DNA from: Liquidambar formosana
Taxonomy: Eukaryota > Streptophyta > Magnoliopsida > Saxifragales > Altingiaceae
Assembly (NCBI GenBank): GCA_039720395.1
Contig: JBBPBK010000048.1
Span: forward strand, 62,001 to 126,000
DNA length: 64,000 nt
Reading direction: 5' to 3'
Shown here: one piece after another, positions 21,864 to 34,740 of the stretch
Layout: each line of letters opens with the position of its first letter
Position numbering within the stretch: the stretch's first letter is position 1
The notes under the pieces: generated by a model
The model's input: the letters and a program-made list of their open reading frames with translations, nothing else
Told to the model about the DNA's origin: nothing
Databases searched by the model: none
Position numbers and translations under genes: made by a program

Positions 21864-24527
21864 GGGGATGGGCTTAGAAAGGAGGAGACAAAAAAAAAAC
21901 CCTAACACTTGGGTATATCACCAAGGTTTTGAAAGGATAGCAGTTGGATTTTAGTACTAGAGAAAAGAGTGATTGACATTTTAATAACTTGGCCCTCCCA
22001 ACTAGCCATTCTTGTGCATAAAATGACAATCTCTAACATTGGCTTCAACGCCCCCATCTTATTTACTGATTTCAAATATCGATCTTATGCAATCATTAAT
22101 TCTTTTTCAATTTGGGGTAAGATTGAATGGAAAATAAAATATAAATTCATAGTTAAAGAAAAGCAAAGAGAGAAAATAATTTTGGAATTAAAAGTAATAT
22201 TATTTAGGACGGGTCTCAAACTCAATGAAAGACAGTGAAATGCTATAGTAACTGAGGCTGGGCGCCTATCGGTAATGCTAATGGAAGTTTCCTGGCATTG
22301 GCTTTTGGCATAGCCCATGCCATAGTGGTATCTCAATTATTCCATACTACTTGTGATGTGACTAGTTTGAGTGCCCATAGAAATGGGGAAAATACAAGGA
22401 CAGTGATACAAATATGAAGGCATAGGAGTTAATTACATGCCCAACTTTCCTTTTTTCTCCCCCTTTCAATTGGATGTTTGCTTGTTTTAGTTCACAGAGT
22501 ACTTTCACTGTCATTGCAATGAGTGATCAGACTCAAGCTCGTGCAGGCATTGAGCAAGGGCGGCTAGAATATATGTGGATGGGAACAAAAAAGGCCGGGA
22601 AATTTTGATGCCAGGTCACACCATTATAACTCTGTGAAAGAGCTAGATGTGGTCTTATGAAAGTTTTGCCATGGCTCTCACTTGAATTGGTTCACAACAA
22701 TATAACTCATGCCATGGCATTGGCATTGAAAAATATAATCTTAGGGAGCATTTGGAAGCCAGATGGAAATGAGATTAATGTTTTTGAATTTTGAGTATGC
22801 ATGATTTCCTCCATGATCATTTGGCATTAATTGAAACCAAAGCAAAAAGATACGTTACATTTTGGTTTCTGTAGCATTCCAGCACACATAATGGCTTATT
22901 TATTGAAATTAAACCATGAGATGGACTGATTTTGAAACATTTTACAACATGAAACAATGCTGCGAAAAATAGAAGGAACATTATGTTACATGTTATGCAG
23001 AAAATTGATTGTCCTTTTTTTTTTTTTTTTTTTTTTTGGGGGGGGGGGGGGGTGCAATTGTCTTTTGTAATAGTGGTATATATAGGAATTCTTTTGGCTT
23101 AACATCGATCACAAAAGGAAAAATTAATGAAATCCCATCTTTTTGCCGTCTTCTTTTTTTTTTTTTTTAATTTAAATTTAAATTTTAGTTTATTAAATTT
23201 ATTATTGTTTTTAAGCCTGCTTCCTAAAGGAGGGTAACGCATCCTAATTAGTAATTACAAAACCGCGTTCAATCACGTGTGCGTGCGTCCAACGCACTCA
23301 CCCACTTGGATGCAAACTGTCATGTACAACTTCAGTGTGGACACTTATCATTTTGCTCCTAAATTCTCCCTCTTGTTGGTTTCCTCCTTGTCTCATCAGG
23401 CAGACCCCTCCTCCACAAGAGAAAAAAAAAAATTTTCCACACCTTTAAATAATGTTTGTTAAGAAGTTAACATGGTTGCAATGCAAAATAAAATATAGGT
23501 CTTATGAGCAAGATTTCTAGTAGCCCTCATCTAGTATTTGTCTAAAAGTCGAACTAGAGGAAGTTGACGAAGAAACAGTCCTCTCTGGCTAGCATAGCTT
23601 TCCTCGCCTACGACTAGACCAAGAAGCTTTAATCTTACTTTTCCACACCATTGTTTACGCCGTCTTGGCCCCATGCCACCGGGGACTGAGACATCGTGAC
23701 TGTTACTAGTTATAACGTACTTTCCAGTCATGATGCTTAGCTTATCTAACATATTTTATCTCTCTTAATTGCCGTATCCTACATAGTTGGAAGATGTTTT
23801 TTTAAAGGAAAAGGCCTTGACTAGAACTAGTTAAAGCTCGAATTGTGTAGAATGATTAAGGGTCACAACACCTTTTTGTCTCGTTTATCTCGTTTCTAGT
23901 GACTAACGAGGTTTTTAAGTATATAAATTAAGCTAATCTCTGTCATACTCACCATCCGAATATTGATCTTATCGTTTGAGAGAGGATATTCTTGATGGTT
24001 GGTGTCAAAATCCCTTTCATCTCACTTGTTACATCTAAAATTATGGTATATATATATATTATGCCCACTCAAGACAAAATATAAGGGCCATTCACAAAAG
24101 ATAATGAAGGGTATGAAGAGGTAACAAGTTTGGGAAACTGTGTGGATCCATCGTAAATCATTTTTAAAACATGGATAGTTCATCGTCAGCCATCAGCATT
24201 AGTGATAATTTCATCGTAATGCTCTTAAAAATCTAAAGAACATATATTTTTTTAAGACAAATCGCACATCAAGGAATTCGATTAAGGAATAAGACTGAAT
24301 TTAATACTAATCAATAAGTTTACTTCATTATACACGTACGTAGGCCATCGTCATCAATACGTATATACATATGCAGACTTATAAGCTAGGGGATTTTGAA
24401 GCTCTCAAAAAATAGATCATATGCTTTTCTATGGGCTAGGGGAGTAGTACCACAACAGATTTGGAATCTTCTCTTGCTCTGTGCGAAAATGCAAGATGAA
24501 ATTATGACCTGACGAGAAAATTTTCTA
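21864..24527. other. promoter side of the zinc-finger gene and intergenic DNA
   Basis: Upstream DNA of the minus-strand zinc-finger gene, then AT-rich intergenic sequence. It contains a T23-G15 tract (23015-23052) and short ORFs with no recognised domain. Confidence 0.45.
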
Positions 24528-24957
24528 AGGCATTGTTTGGTTGTACTTTTTAAAAGATATTTTTTTAAGTAGAAAAAATCATTTTTTACTTTCTTACTTT
24601 TTGCTTTTAAGTAGAAGCAACAAAAGTAAAAACGCGTTTGGTAAAATTGATTTCGCCGGTAATTATTTTGATGTAAATGGGAAATTCTACCGAATCATTG
24701 TTACCTAAACGGAAGCATAGGACAGACACAACCTCTCTTGATCATGAATTTTTTGAGTTTAGGTTAAATTCGTCAGAAAGATAAAAATGACTTTTAAAAA
24801 CAAATTTTCATTGCTTTTGCTTAAAATTAAATATTTCGCTTTTTGCTTTTTAAAAGTCCTTTTTAGTTCCTCTAACTAAATAGTGATTTTTGCTTTTACA
24901 ACCTTTTGCTTTCAAAAACAAAAAAGATCTTAAAATATGTACAACCAAATGATGCCT
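24528..24957. mobile_element. MITE with AGGCAT-type TIRs (hAT-like)
   Basis: The left end reads aggcattgtttggttgtac, and the reverse complement of the right end reads aggcatcatttggttgtac. The TIR extends about 40 bp through tttaaaagat/ttttaagatc. The interior is rich in ttttgctttt words. No clean target duplication and no ORF were seen. Confidence 0.7.
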
Positions 24958-25185
24958 AATTTATTTTAAATATTTTCTTCTAAGGAATAGGGGGACTTGG
25001 CCTGAGACAAGGAGAAAGAAGCTGCGCACTACGATTTCCACCCCAGCCCCATGTTACCCTTGCCGTCCTCAATGAAACTCCAATCATCTTCTTTCTTTCC
25101 TCCATCTCTTGCTAACACCGAAACATTTCTCTCTCTCTAACACTCGCCTTCCTCAATCGGACATTCAGTCGTTGTCCTGCTTGGT

Positions 25186-25217
<32 letters not shown>

Positions 25218-27480
25218 GCACACACACGTGCACAGTACAACGTATGATTAGACGTATCTGTAGTAATGCAAGGAACACTAAACTAATTACTTGAATCGCT
25301 ATTGTCTTCTTGATTAGGATGATAGAGAGATAATCTATTTTTACTTCATATTCAAATAATTAGTTTAGAAGTACCAAATCAACAAGAACTTATTTAAAAT
25401 AAGATTAGGAAGCAATTATTCATGGAGTTGTTTCGTATTTCTTTTTGTCATTATGGTAATAGAGAGTGGCTCAATCAAGCATTAACATGATTATGTCCTT
25501 TTTCTAGCTTTTTTCTTTCTTTTTTTTTTTTTGTTTTTGGTTTTTGCCACTGTCCACAGAGCCTAATTTATTTTTTTTCAAATCTTTTGGGTCTCTTTGG
25601 AAACTTCAAAAACTTGATCAGATAGGGTTCAATTCATAACTCTTATATGATTTTTAAATAAATCAACTCACATTTGGTTTAAAGAAAACTGTATTTATGA
25701 CTTATTTTTAAAATAAAACTGAACTATTTAGCAAGAAAAAGAGATTTATTAAATAGTATGAAATCAAAACTGACCAAGACTTATTTTCAACTAACCAGAT
25801 TTTTAGGTTTGCCAAAAAAAGTCTTACATTTTTATGCTCATCAATTTTACATTTTAGCTCTCAAAGATCATGCCTACCAGCCTATGTCCTATAATTCTTC
25901 CATTGGATTTTTTTTTTTATTATTTATTTTTCAAACAACATAAGCAAAACATTATTTATTTATTTATTTATTTTTTGTTACCATAGTCATTGAAACACAC
26001 TCAATATTACATCACTCTGTCTCACCAAAAATGAAAAAAATAAAAATAAAAATAAATAAATAATAAAAAAATAAAAAACCCTTACATCACTCTGACCAAA
26101 CAACAAGCTAGGCAGAACCTCAACCAAATTAATTTAAGGTTTTTCCATAAGCTTCGTAATATGATTTCTGGTCGTGGAATTTACCGTAATTATAAGGTTT
26201 TGTAGAGGATTAATTCAGATTTTTGGAGGAAAAATTTTCAAAACTTTGGCCAAGATTAGTTATTGGAAAACACTTGACTTTCATTTTTTTTTTTTTAAAC
26301 CAACTTGGCTGCAACTTTAAACAAAGAATCCAATTATTCAGTGAAATTCAAACAAGTATTATAGAATAAAATAAAATGTTAGGGTTGTTCAATGTCCATC
26401 AACAAATTCATGCAACACAGGCTTTGCCTTCCAATCTATCACAAAAATAAAATAAAATAAAATTTTCACGCAACACTTTAATCCAAGTTAGCACATATCA
26501 TAAGCAAAAATAAAAAAATAAAAAAATTGCTTGTATGTAATGATACGTAATATATATTGTGACATCACGTCATCATGTATGTATGGAACCATATGCGAAA
26601 TAATAAAAAGGCATATGTTACCCAAAATAAAATAAAATAAAATAAAAGACATGCATCAAAATTTGATCAAAGTTTAATTAATGCTTTGTCATATATTTTC
26701 TCTCTTTAACCTAGGTTTTGATGCACTAAGTCTTTTTCACCTTTCTAATTATCATGGTTAATTAAAAAACAAAATGAAGTGGACTTATAAACTATGTACA
26801 GTCTTTGTTTTTGTAAAAATGAAATAAAAATTATAAATGACCTTATCCCTGTTTTAAAAATGATTTCAGGTCATTGGAAAGGTCATACTGACTCATATTC
26901 AAAGAGCAGACCTTAGCCCATCCTCTATTTAGGAAGGTTTCTGTGGCTTGGGTTGGGGAAATCCACCAAAGCTAGGTAGGTAGATACACTCTAGGCTGCT
27001 AATTGGCACTAATGCTAATGAGAATTATCGATCAAGGGCTTCGAAGACTCCAATCGAATTTCAAAAAATTTAATTAAATGAGAGATTTTGTAAAAACTTT
27101 CTTATATAAAGTCATTCAAAATAATAATGATCAATTTTTATGAAATTCATTTATATTTGTTATAAAATAAATAAACGTACAAATTATAGAGGAATTTTTG
27201 TGATGGCAATAACGGACCATCCTTTTTAACGGAGTATTTTTTATTTTTATTGTTTGGGAAATAAATCACCGTAGATGACTTTACATGACCTAACAGGAAT
27301 TGTAGGATTGTCCAGTTGAGGCAAAACAGAGAACAAAATTAGAGCCCCAACCTGACATGGCCCAAATCGTACCGAGTTCGCACGAGTCGAACTGATTCAA
27401 AATCTCAACAGAAACCAGTACCAACCCAACCGTCAATGTCTTTTCCATGGGTCTCTCTCTCTCCTATACGGGAAACAAGC
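24958..27480. other. intergenic, microsatellites only
   Basis: Holds a (CT)n tract at about 25187-25213, several (AAAT)n or (AAATA)n stretches (25940-26080, 26445-26650) and the dispersed repeat at 25590-25815. No gene was recognised. Confidence 0.45.
25590..25815. repeat. dispersed repeat, copy B (partner at 4432-4645)
   Basis: Same block order as copy A: ggaaactt-aaaaact-gatca, tttttaaataaa, caagaaaaaga, and gacttattttcaacta-ccag. Both copies are AT-rich and diverged. Confidence 0.5.
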
Positions 27481-29680
27481 GTTAAAGAGGTACGGTGGTC
27501 TGACTAATTTCCCCATCTTTTTTGCTATTTCCAGATTTCACTGTTCTGTAAGGTTGACAAATAATTGTTATGTTTCCCCTGTTTTCTCGGACTCACTTCA
27601 GCCTCTGTATGCAATTGGGTCAAGTTGATAATACTCTTTATCCAGAAAAAAGTTGATAATACTCATAGATATTTGGTTCAAGCTCTCACTGCTCTGATGC
27701 ATTCAATATGTGAACTCTGTTCTGCCACTTGGCTTGTATTTGCATTGTGTTTATGCATTTAGACCCATTGCCTACATCTGTTTTATTAAGTTGTATTTGC
27801 AACTAATCTGACCTATTTTTTTTTATTTATATGAGCTTCAACTTGTTGAGGTTTTACAAATTTATATAGCCCATTCACAGCAACAAGAACTTAAGTTCTT
27901 TTTTTTTTTTTTATTTAATTTCCCCCTACCCCCTCTCTTTTGGGCCAACGAAGTGATAATACATTACTATCCTTGTTCTATTTGTGCAAGTTTTATTCTC
28001 TTGGCATCAGCTATGGGTAGTGGTGAGGCGTATTTAGTTTTGTAATTTTATTGCGAAGATTTTATGTAACAATACTACTGAAAAGTGGAACATGTTCTTT
28101 GTGAAGGATTTAGCAGTACCAAGCATAAAGAGGGTATTGGAATTACGGATCAACAAATGGGTATCAATGCTTATCCATGAGGTTGAAACCGAGGTCACTC
28201 TCTTGACAAGTCAGGCAAATGCCACAAGGCTACTAGGAAAGTCTCTTTTCATGTGTGACAAAAGTATTAATTTTAATTGGTGGACTATTACCTCCACTAG
28301 TAAAAAATGAAATTTTTTGGAGCACTTGTACAAGGCAATGCTTTATTGAGAGGTACTTGGGGCTTTAAGTTTGATTTAAGAGAAAGAGGTTGCTATTCAT
28401 TTTAGCGAGCTGGAACTAAGGAATTGTTACTCTATTATATAAAGTAAAATTTATTATTTGTTTTGATCTTCGTGGTTTATAAATGCTAAACTTGTGTGTA
28501 GAAATTTTAGGCTCGTTAATTATCACCCCAAAATAGGGGGAAAAAAAAAAAACCAAAAAAGGGGCTCATTATGGGCTTACTATGGTCCTAAGACCTAACA
28601 ATCATTAACCTTTCCAGCTTAAGGAACAAAGTTTATTAGCTTGGGCATGGCCCTCGGATGACACGTATCATGTGCCAAATGGTTGCTGTCACTCCCATTT
28701 ATAAACCTCTAATTAGTTCATTCATAAGCATGATTGTTGTAGAATGTGAAAAGACAGACAACACCAATAGCTTCTCACAAGTGTGAAAGTTATTAGATGC
28801 TTTGTACAGAGCATAAATTATTGTGGCATAGTAATACGTAAATTATATCTCATCACTATTTATGAGACCACTTTTTCTATTTCACAAGCTGTTGAGGCTT
28901 CTATTTTAGTCTCAAATGATAGCTTATTTGATTATCTGTCAAATGGACTAGGATATGTTTCATAGTTTTGAGAAAGTCAAAACAAAATGAGTGTTGATTG
29001 TTGATGAGAACCTCAAATTAATTTGAGTTTCTGTTTATTTTTGCAAGAGTTCTATGGTTTATAAGATTTAGCTTTTGAATTTAGAAGTGGGTTCGATTGT
29101 TTTCACTAGGTTTCCTAATGGTTCTTATTTTCGTATATTGGAGTCGCTTATTTGGTTAAATTTGATTTTCTGCTTTATTTAGAAGGAGATTTGGAGTAAG
29201 GTTTTATACGTTTCTGTTACAGGATGTTTTCACCTCCAACACTTGAGATGTCTAGTGCATCATGAAAATGGATGTGGAAAACTGATAAATTCCAAGATAG
29301 GTGACTTTTGGCGTAAGTTTAGCAAATATCAAGAGACATATGTTTACTAGTAAGTAACTTAAAAACATTATTAGAGAAAATTGTGTGCAAGAAGTGGGAA
29401 CAATTTGGGGAGAGCAGCAATGCACTTTTTTCGAGGGAAAACTGTGGAATATTGAGAAATGTGGATTTCATTTCAAAGTCTTAGCCTACAGTGAGCTATC
29501 ATGTTTACGCATGAATGGGCATTAGCATAAAGTTAACTGCATACACCAAGCTATACGAATATAGGTACCTTAATCATGCTTAGTCAACCTTATATGGTGT
29601 ATTAACATTCAATATACCATGAAGAAAGTACTTAGTGTACCATTACCAAATGATTTTTAAGTACAATGCAATCTAATAAA
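27481..29680. other. no gene recognised; possible retroelement debris
   Basis: Short plus-strand ORFs (65, 72 and 60 codons) give ordinary-looking amino acid composition but no family I recognise. Because this DNA sits directly upstream of an L1 remnant, part may be decayed LINE sequence. Confidence 0.4.
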
Positions 29681-29689
29681 ATACATGCT

Positions 29690-30640
29690 ATTACAATTTC
29701 ATTTTCTAATGGATGTTGGACCACCATTTGGGAGGATGTTAGGGTAGTGATCAGGGATCTCTGTGAGGGTTCTAGATTGGATGAAAGTGCTAACTCAACA
29801 CTCATTGCCCTTTTTCCTGAAAAAGTAGGGGCTTTGGATAATAATGATTTTTACTCCACCAGTCTGATTGGAAGATTGTACAAACTTTGAAGTTCTGTCC
29901 TCTAGAATGAATATGGTCCCTACTCCTTGGATGACAGATTATAGAATGTTCTTTTAGCTAATGTTAGGCTCGAAGTAGGCACTTTGATGTTGTCTACAAA
30001 GTGAATTAATAAGGCTTTTGATTATGATAATTGGGCCTTCCTTCTTCCTATATTTGATGAGTCATATGGGTTTTAAGGTGAGATGGAAAAATTGGATTAG
30101 AAAAATGGGTTCAATGGTGCATCTAGTCATACTCTCTCTACTTTGCTTGGTGGCACACCTGGAGTTTTTTTTAGAAGCTCCAAAGGCATTAGGCTTTTAT
30201 TAGACTATAAGGAGCACACTCAGGTGTTTGTGGAAGTGTTAGGTTTGAGGGAAAGTTCTGCAAAATTTAAGCTTTTGGCAGTTAATGTTTTAACTGTTGT
30301 AGAGTGGTTGGCTAACTTGGGCTGCAGTGTGAAATTTTATTTTCTTCCATTATTATTATTATTATTATTATTGTTACTGCTACTACTACTTGGGCTTCTC
30401 TCTTATTGCTCTATTTCAGACCTCCTCTGTTTGGGTGGCTATGGTGAAAAGATGTCGATGGAGATTGGCGATTTGGAATTGTGTTGTTTATTTGTCGATG
30501 GCAAGCTAAGTACAATATCAGAATGGTGGGGAGACTCTTCAAGTTTCTTCACAGCATGGATTCAGCCTGCCAGGATTCTTTGGGAAGTATATTTAGTATG
30601 AGGTCAAGTTGTCTGACAAGATCAATATTTTGATTATACT
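29690..30640 (+). pseudogene. L1-type LINE reverse transcriptase remnant A
   Basis: Plus-strand translation in shifting frames follows the plant L1 reverse transcriptase. In order: a CW-IWEDV block with an ANSTLIAL segment near 29720-29810, a DNNDF-TSLIGRLYKL block ending at 29890, an NWAFLL-like block near 30020, SHMGFKVRWKNWIRK (about 30063-30110), GGTPGVFFRSSKGIR (about 30147-30191), then LLAVNV and VEWLANLGCSV (30270-30335). The segment between the GIR motif and the LLAVNV block, which should hold the FADD active site, is missing or collapsed. Several stops and frameshifts are present, plus a (TTA)n tract near 30350. It is not functional. Confidence 0.8.
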
Positions 30641-32095
30641 TAGTGGTGTTATTCCTTTGAATATAAGATACATGGACAATTTAGCATAATAAGGGAGAAT
30701 GGTATGAAGATGTGTTTGTTCCTTACCAGGATTCTCTATGCAGTGGCGTCGAATTCCTCTTTCAGAATGATTTTAAATGATTGTACAGTTGACTCTTTGG
30801 AGTATCTTTTAGAAAGATTTGTAAGTACAGGTGACTAATGAAGGGGCTGATAGAAGAAGTTTCTCAACAATTCAGGCCTGTTTCAAGTCATATCTTACTT
30901 CTGTGATGGGTAATGAGGATGGGACTATTCCTTACAGGCTAATCTGAAGTGTTGGCTCCCTTTATATTCACCTTTTTTGTGTAATCAGCAGTAATTGGTG
31001 ACATTTTGATGGCAGAAAACTTGATCTCAAGGAATTAGAAATCCCTAAATGATGGTCTTTGCAATGTCAGGAGGAATGGTTAACCACCCATTTCTTGCTG
31101 AGAATGGACCAGTTATTAAATCTTGAATGGAACTATCATTTGCCTATTCTCTAGATACTTTATTATTAACTACTTCTCATCTCCTTTAACAATAAAGGAT
31201 AATGATATTCTGTACTTGCAACTTGTCTCAAACAAGAGGAAATTTTAAATAAAAAATGATTCATAGATATTCGTGAACCACGAACTTTTTTGTTGCTATG
31301 GAGTCCATTGAGTGATGCACTGATGCCTAACATTGAAAGGGTTAGTGGAAGGTTGGGTTGACCAAGTTTTGGGGTCCAAAGGGGTGGATATTGTGGAAAG
31401 CAACATTGTTTGTGATCCTTTAGGGAAATTTGGAATGAATGATATGGGAGTGTTTTAGAGCGTAAGATTGACTCTAGACAAACCCCTAAAATTTAAGAAA
31501 ATTAAAAATAAAAAATAAATAAAAAAGGAATAGATTTGATGCGGATGAAATTTAAATGATTTGCAAAGGTTATGTGGCCCCACCAATGCAACAATCACCC
31601 CACCATTGGTTGCACATGAAGAGGAGTATATCTCATGGGTGTAAGGTTGAACCATGTTGGTTTAAGCCTCCTTGAATTTTAAGAATTGTGAAAAGTCCAT
31701 ATTTTAGGGGTATTTTGGTAATTTACAGATTTGGGTTTGTTTGGTAGTTGATTTACTAGGTGTTTGCTAGTAAGTTAGTGTCAATTCCTATCATTGTTAG
31801 GAATTAGTTGAGTCAGTTTGATTGTTTTTTGTAAGAGTCTCAATTAGAAAGTAAGTGTCCTTGTTTGACAAGTAATAGAATTTAGAAAGTGAGTCCTTGT
31901 TTGACAAGTAAGAGTCTTCTGTATAAGCAAGGCTTGTAACCATAATTACAACAGTTCATTAATAAATATTTTTTCAGCTTTTGCTTTAATTAATGACGAG
32001 ACTCCATTGATCTTATTTTAGGTAAGACTCCTAGAAACCCTTGTTGAGACTCTAAGGTCTTCCTCTTCTTTTTCTTCTTTATTTTAAATTTACAG
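30641..32095. other. retroelement-like debris, possible LTR remnant
   Basis: 31700-32095 has the look of a Copia-type LTR: a duplicated tccttgtttgacaagtaa block, tgtataagc, then gcttgtaacc and cattaataaatatttttt. No matching second LTR or terminal TG/CA pair was identified, so the element boundaries are unknown. No host gene was seen. Confidence 0.35.
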
Positions 32096-32419
32096 CACTG
32101 CTGTATACTTTTAAAATCCACAACCAGCCCTTCCTTTAACCTTAATTTCAACCCTATAGTCCCTACCATTCACCATAAATCCTAACCCTACCTTTCCATA
32201 CACTTTTACCATTGAATAACCTTACAATACCCATTCTGTCCAGAATTTCCAGCAACCTTTTTTTATCTATTTCAACCCATATTCACCCTTAACCTTCACC
32301 AAATCAACCCATATTTCATCCATAAACCCTAATACCACCACCTCAGCACCCCTTTCATAAAATCCAAAGAAAACAAGGTTCTATCCCATCTATGCTTGAT
32401 TGTAGGCAACCTTATTCTC

Positions 32420-33483
32420 TACTTTTAAGGATTGTCCTACATCATAAGCTATCTTAGAATCCTTGTTTTTCCTATACTCTACCACCTCATTAGCGACCAA
32501 AATTGCATTCAAAATCTACTTACCCATAACAAAGGCAACTTAGGGTTGACAGACGGTGTCATGGATTACAACTCTAAGTTTTCTGGATGAAACTCTATCT
32601 ATGACTATTTAAATACTATAAACAAGACTAATAAGTCTAAGATCTGTAATGGAATGAGATCTATTGTTCTTAGGATCAAGGCAATGAAATTCGAATTGGT
32701 GAACCTATTCATCATCTCTCTTGAATGTAATTTCTCAAACACTTTTAGGAGATCTTTCAAGAAATCCTAATAATCTTCATAAACTGCCATAATGAATCCA
32801 TTTGGGTACGGTTCTTTATCCCTATCCATGTCAAAATAGATTCCCTAATTTCCTCTTCCTCAAAAGGTCTCTCAATTGATGTAGCACACCGACCGGTCCC
32901 TCTTAGGACCAACTGGTCCCCTGAATGATTCTTTAGATTCTGAATAATATTCTTACTATTGCATGCACTTTCTTATTGTTTTCTTTCTCTGGTTATTTCA
33001 TTTTTCTTTATTTGTTTTCTTTGCTTAATAGTTTCCTAGTTAATAACTATTTCCTATTTCACGAGTTTAGTTCTCTATAAATTAAGATTGTATCCTTATG
33101 GAAAACATTGGTCTATTTTGTTCTATAAATTAGGACTGTATCCTTATGGCAAAAATTAGTCAATTTTGTTTATTTATAATATTGTGAGAGAGTTTTTTCT
33201 TTTCCCTATTATTAGGTATTCTATGAGAATCAACAAATATTATAAGACTACTATCCTTGCATATCGTGGTGATAATCAATAGGTTAATATTATGTGGCTT
33301 GTTCTCAGTGTAGTTTATCGTCTTGTGAGTTTCTGCTACATCACCCATCCTCTTCACTTTACTCTCATTGATGGTATTCTGCTCAAATCTCTTAATTTGA
33401 ATTCTTTTCTCTTCATCTCTTCCTTCATAAAGATTATAGAAAAACCTAACAATCTCTTGCGAACTTAAATTGGCATCCTCCAA
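32420..33483 (-). pseudogene. L1-type LINE remnant B, minus strand, split by a solo LTR
   Basis: On the minus strand, 33483-33344 encodes LSSQEIVRFFYNLYEG and the following linker that precedes plant L1 reverse transcriptases. After the solo LTR the frame resumes at 32876 with ERPFEEEEIRESI and an M(D)RDK-P-P-GF motif. It continues with SNFIALI, an RSHSITDLRLISL-like block in another frame, and QILNAILVANEVVEY (about 32480-32530). Homology fades below about 32420. Stops and frameshifts show it is dead. Confidence 0.8.
32877..33343 (+). mobile_element. solo LTR (467 bp) inside LINE remnant B
   Basis: The termini are perfect 10-bp inverted repeats, tgatgtagca at the left and tgctacatca at the right, giving the TG...CA ends of an LTR. 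Inside, ttctctataaatt resembles a TATA region and occurs twice in similar form. The flanking 5-mers tcaat and cccat match at 3 of 5 positions, compatible with an aged 5-bp target duplication. Removing the element together with one 5-mer keeps the flanking LINE in frame, which is strong independent support. The orientation is inferred from the TATA-like sequence. The middle is similar in style to the LTR remnant near 57.8-58.2 kb. Confidence 0.82.
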
Positions 33484-34174
33484 AATCCCCTATGGACTGA
33501 GCTAACAAGCACTTAATCCACAATTTTTATGATACTTTCCTTTAGAGGCAGAAACCTTCTACTAAGAGTGCCACTCCCTCTTTGGAACCACGATTCCACA
33601 CTCCCAAGTCGGAAACCTTGTAAGAATTGTGATTCTTTCTCAAGAGAATCTCGATTCTAAGTAAGATGGAACTTTGTGATGGGGGTTGGAAGGCAAGACC
33701 ATGAGCCCCCCTCCATAACTGATGTTACATGGACTCGGGTACCGGTTTTGGGTACGAGTATGTGTCACGATGCTAGATTCATCTACTTTCCAAAGAGTTT
33801 TCACTATTTTGAAGTGTCTGGTACGAGGACCCACAACCTATGTCACAAGTGTCCGACATGGGTACTTCACACATTTTGAAGTGTTCATGTAATGTAGACC
33901 ACAACTACCTCTTCTTAACTTTAACTAAAATGTAAGAAATTTTTTAAGAAAATAATAGGATTCCCATTAAATCATATGATATTAATGCTTATTAAAATAC
34001 TCAATACTTTGCTTTAAAAAAATAAAAAAAGGTAAAAGCATGCTCTCTTTTCTCTACATTAGTATGGCTATTCAAAGGAACACTCTTTTGATTTTATTAT
34101 TATTATTTTTTTGAATTACTTTATAATTCTAATGAATTATAAAATTTATCTTGAATTTTCTCTACAATTTCATC
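33484..34174. other. intergenic, no gene seen
   Basis: 33715-33870 contains the words ggactcgggtaccgg, ggtacgagtatgtgtcac and tccgacatgggtact, typical of a degenerate plant repeat rather than a gene. The rest is AT-rich. Confidence 0.4.
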
Positions 34175-34201
34175 CTACAAAATATCGTATTGAGGTAAGA
34201 C

Positions 34202-34234
<33 letters not shown>

Positions 34235-34482
34235 ATATATATATATATTCCGCAAACGCTTCCTACACTCCCAAAATCTTTGATTCTTTTATGTTCCCAG
34301 CTTCCCCGCCCCTCGTTCTCACCCTCGACCTAGCCCCTGTTCCCACTATGTGCTTCTATGCACCTTTCTAAAGCTACCTTATGAAACAACTTCGAATTGC
34401 AATCACTCCCTTTTTACCAACTAGTTTTAGATTTTTTTTCCCCTTCAACTTGTCTCTACAAAATATCGTATTGAGGTAAGAC

Positions 34483-34517
<35 letters not shown>

Positions 34518-34740
34518 ATATATATATATATTCCGCAAACGCTTCCTACACTCCCAAAATCTTTGATTCTTTTATGTTCCCAGCTTCCCCGCCCCTCGTT
34601 CTCACCCTCGACCTAGCCCCTGTTCCCACTATGTGCTTCTATGCACCTTTCTAAAGCTACCTTATGAAACAACTTCGAATTGCAATCACTCCCTTTTAAC
34701 CAACTAGTTTTAGATTTTTTTTCCCCTTCAACTTGTCTCT
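34175..34740. repeat. near-perfect tandem duplication, unit about 282 bp
   Basis: Copy 1 (34175-34457) and copy 2 (34456-34740) start ctacaaaatatcg and end caacttgtctct. Each contains a (CA)n-cg-(TA)n microsatellite, a C-rich block (ttccccgcccctcg) and a gcttctatgcacc block. By eye they differ only by one extra CA unit in copy 2 and one T/A substitution (ccctttttacc versus cccttttaacc). No TIRs or LTR termini surround the unit. Confidence 0.95.

Noticed and set aside
30143..30601. 152-codon plus-strand ORF, one of the longest in the window.
   Set aside because: A chance fusion of collapsed LINE reverse transcriptase segments through a (TTA)n tract giving poly-Leu; treated as part of LINE remnant A.
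33676..33879. Overlapping ORFs on both strands around a gggtac-rich segment.
   Set aside because: Open in both strands because of repeated gggtacg-like words typical of a degenerate plant repeat.
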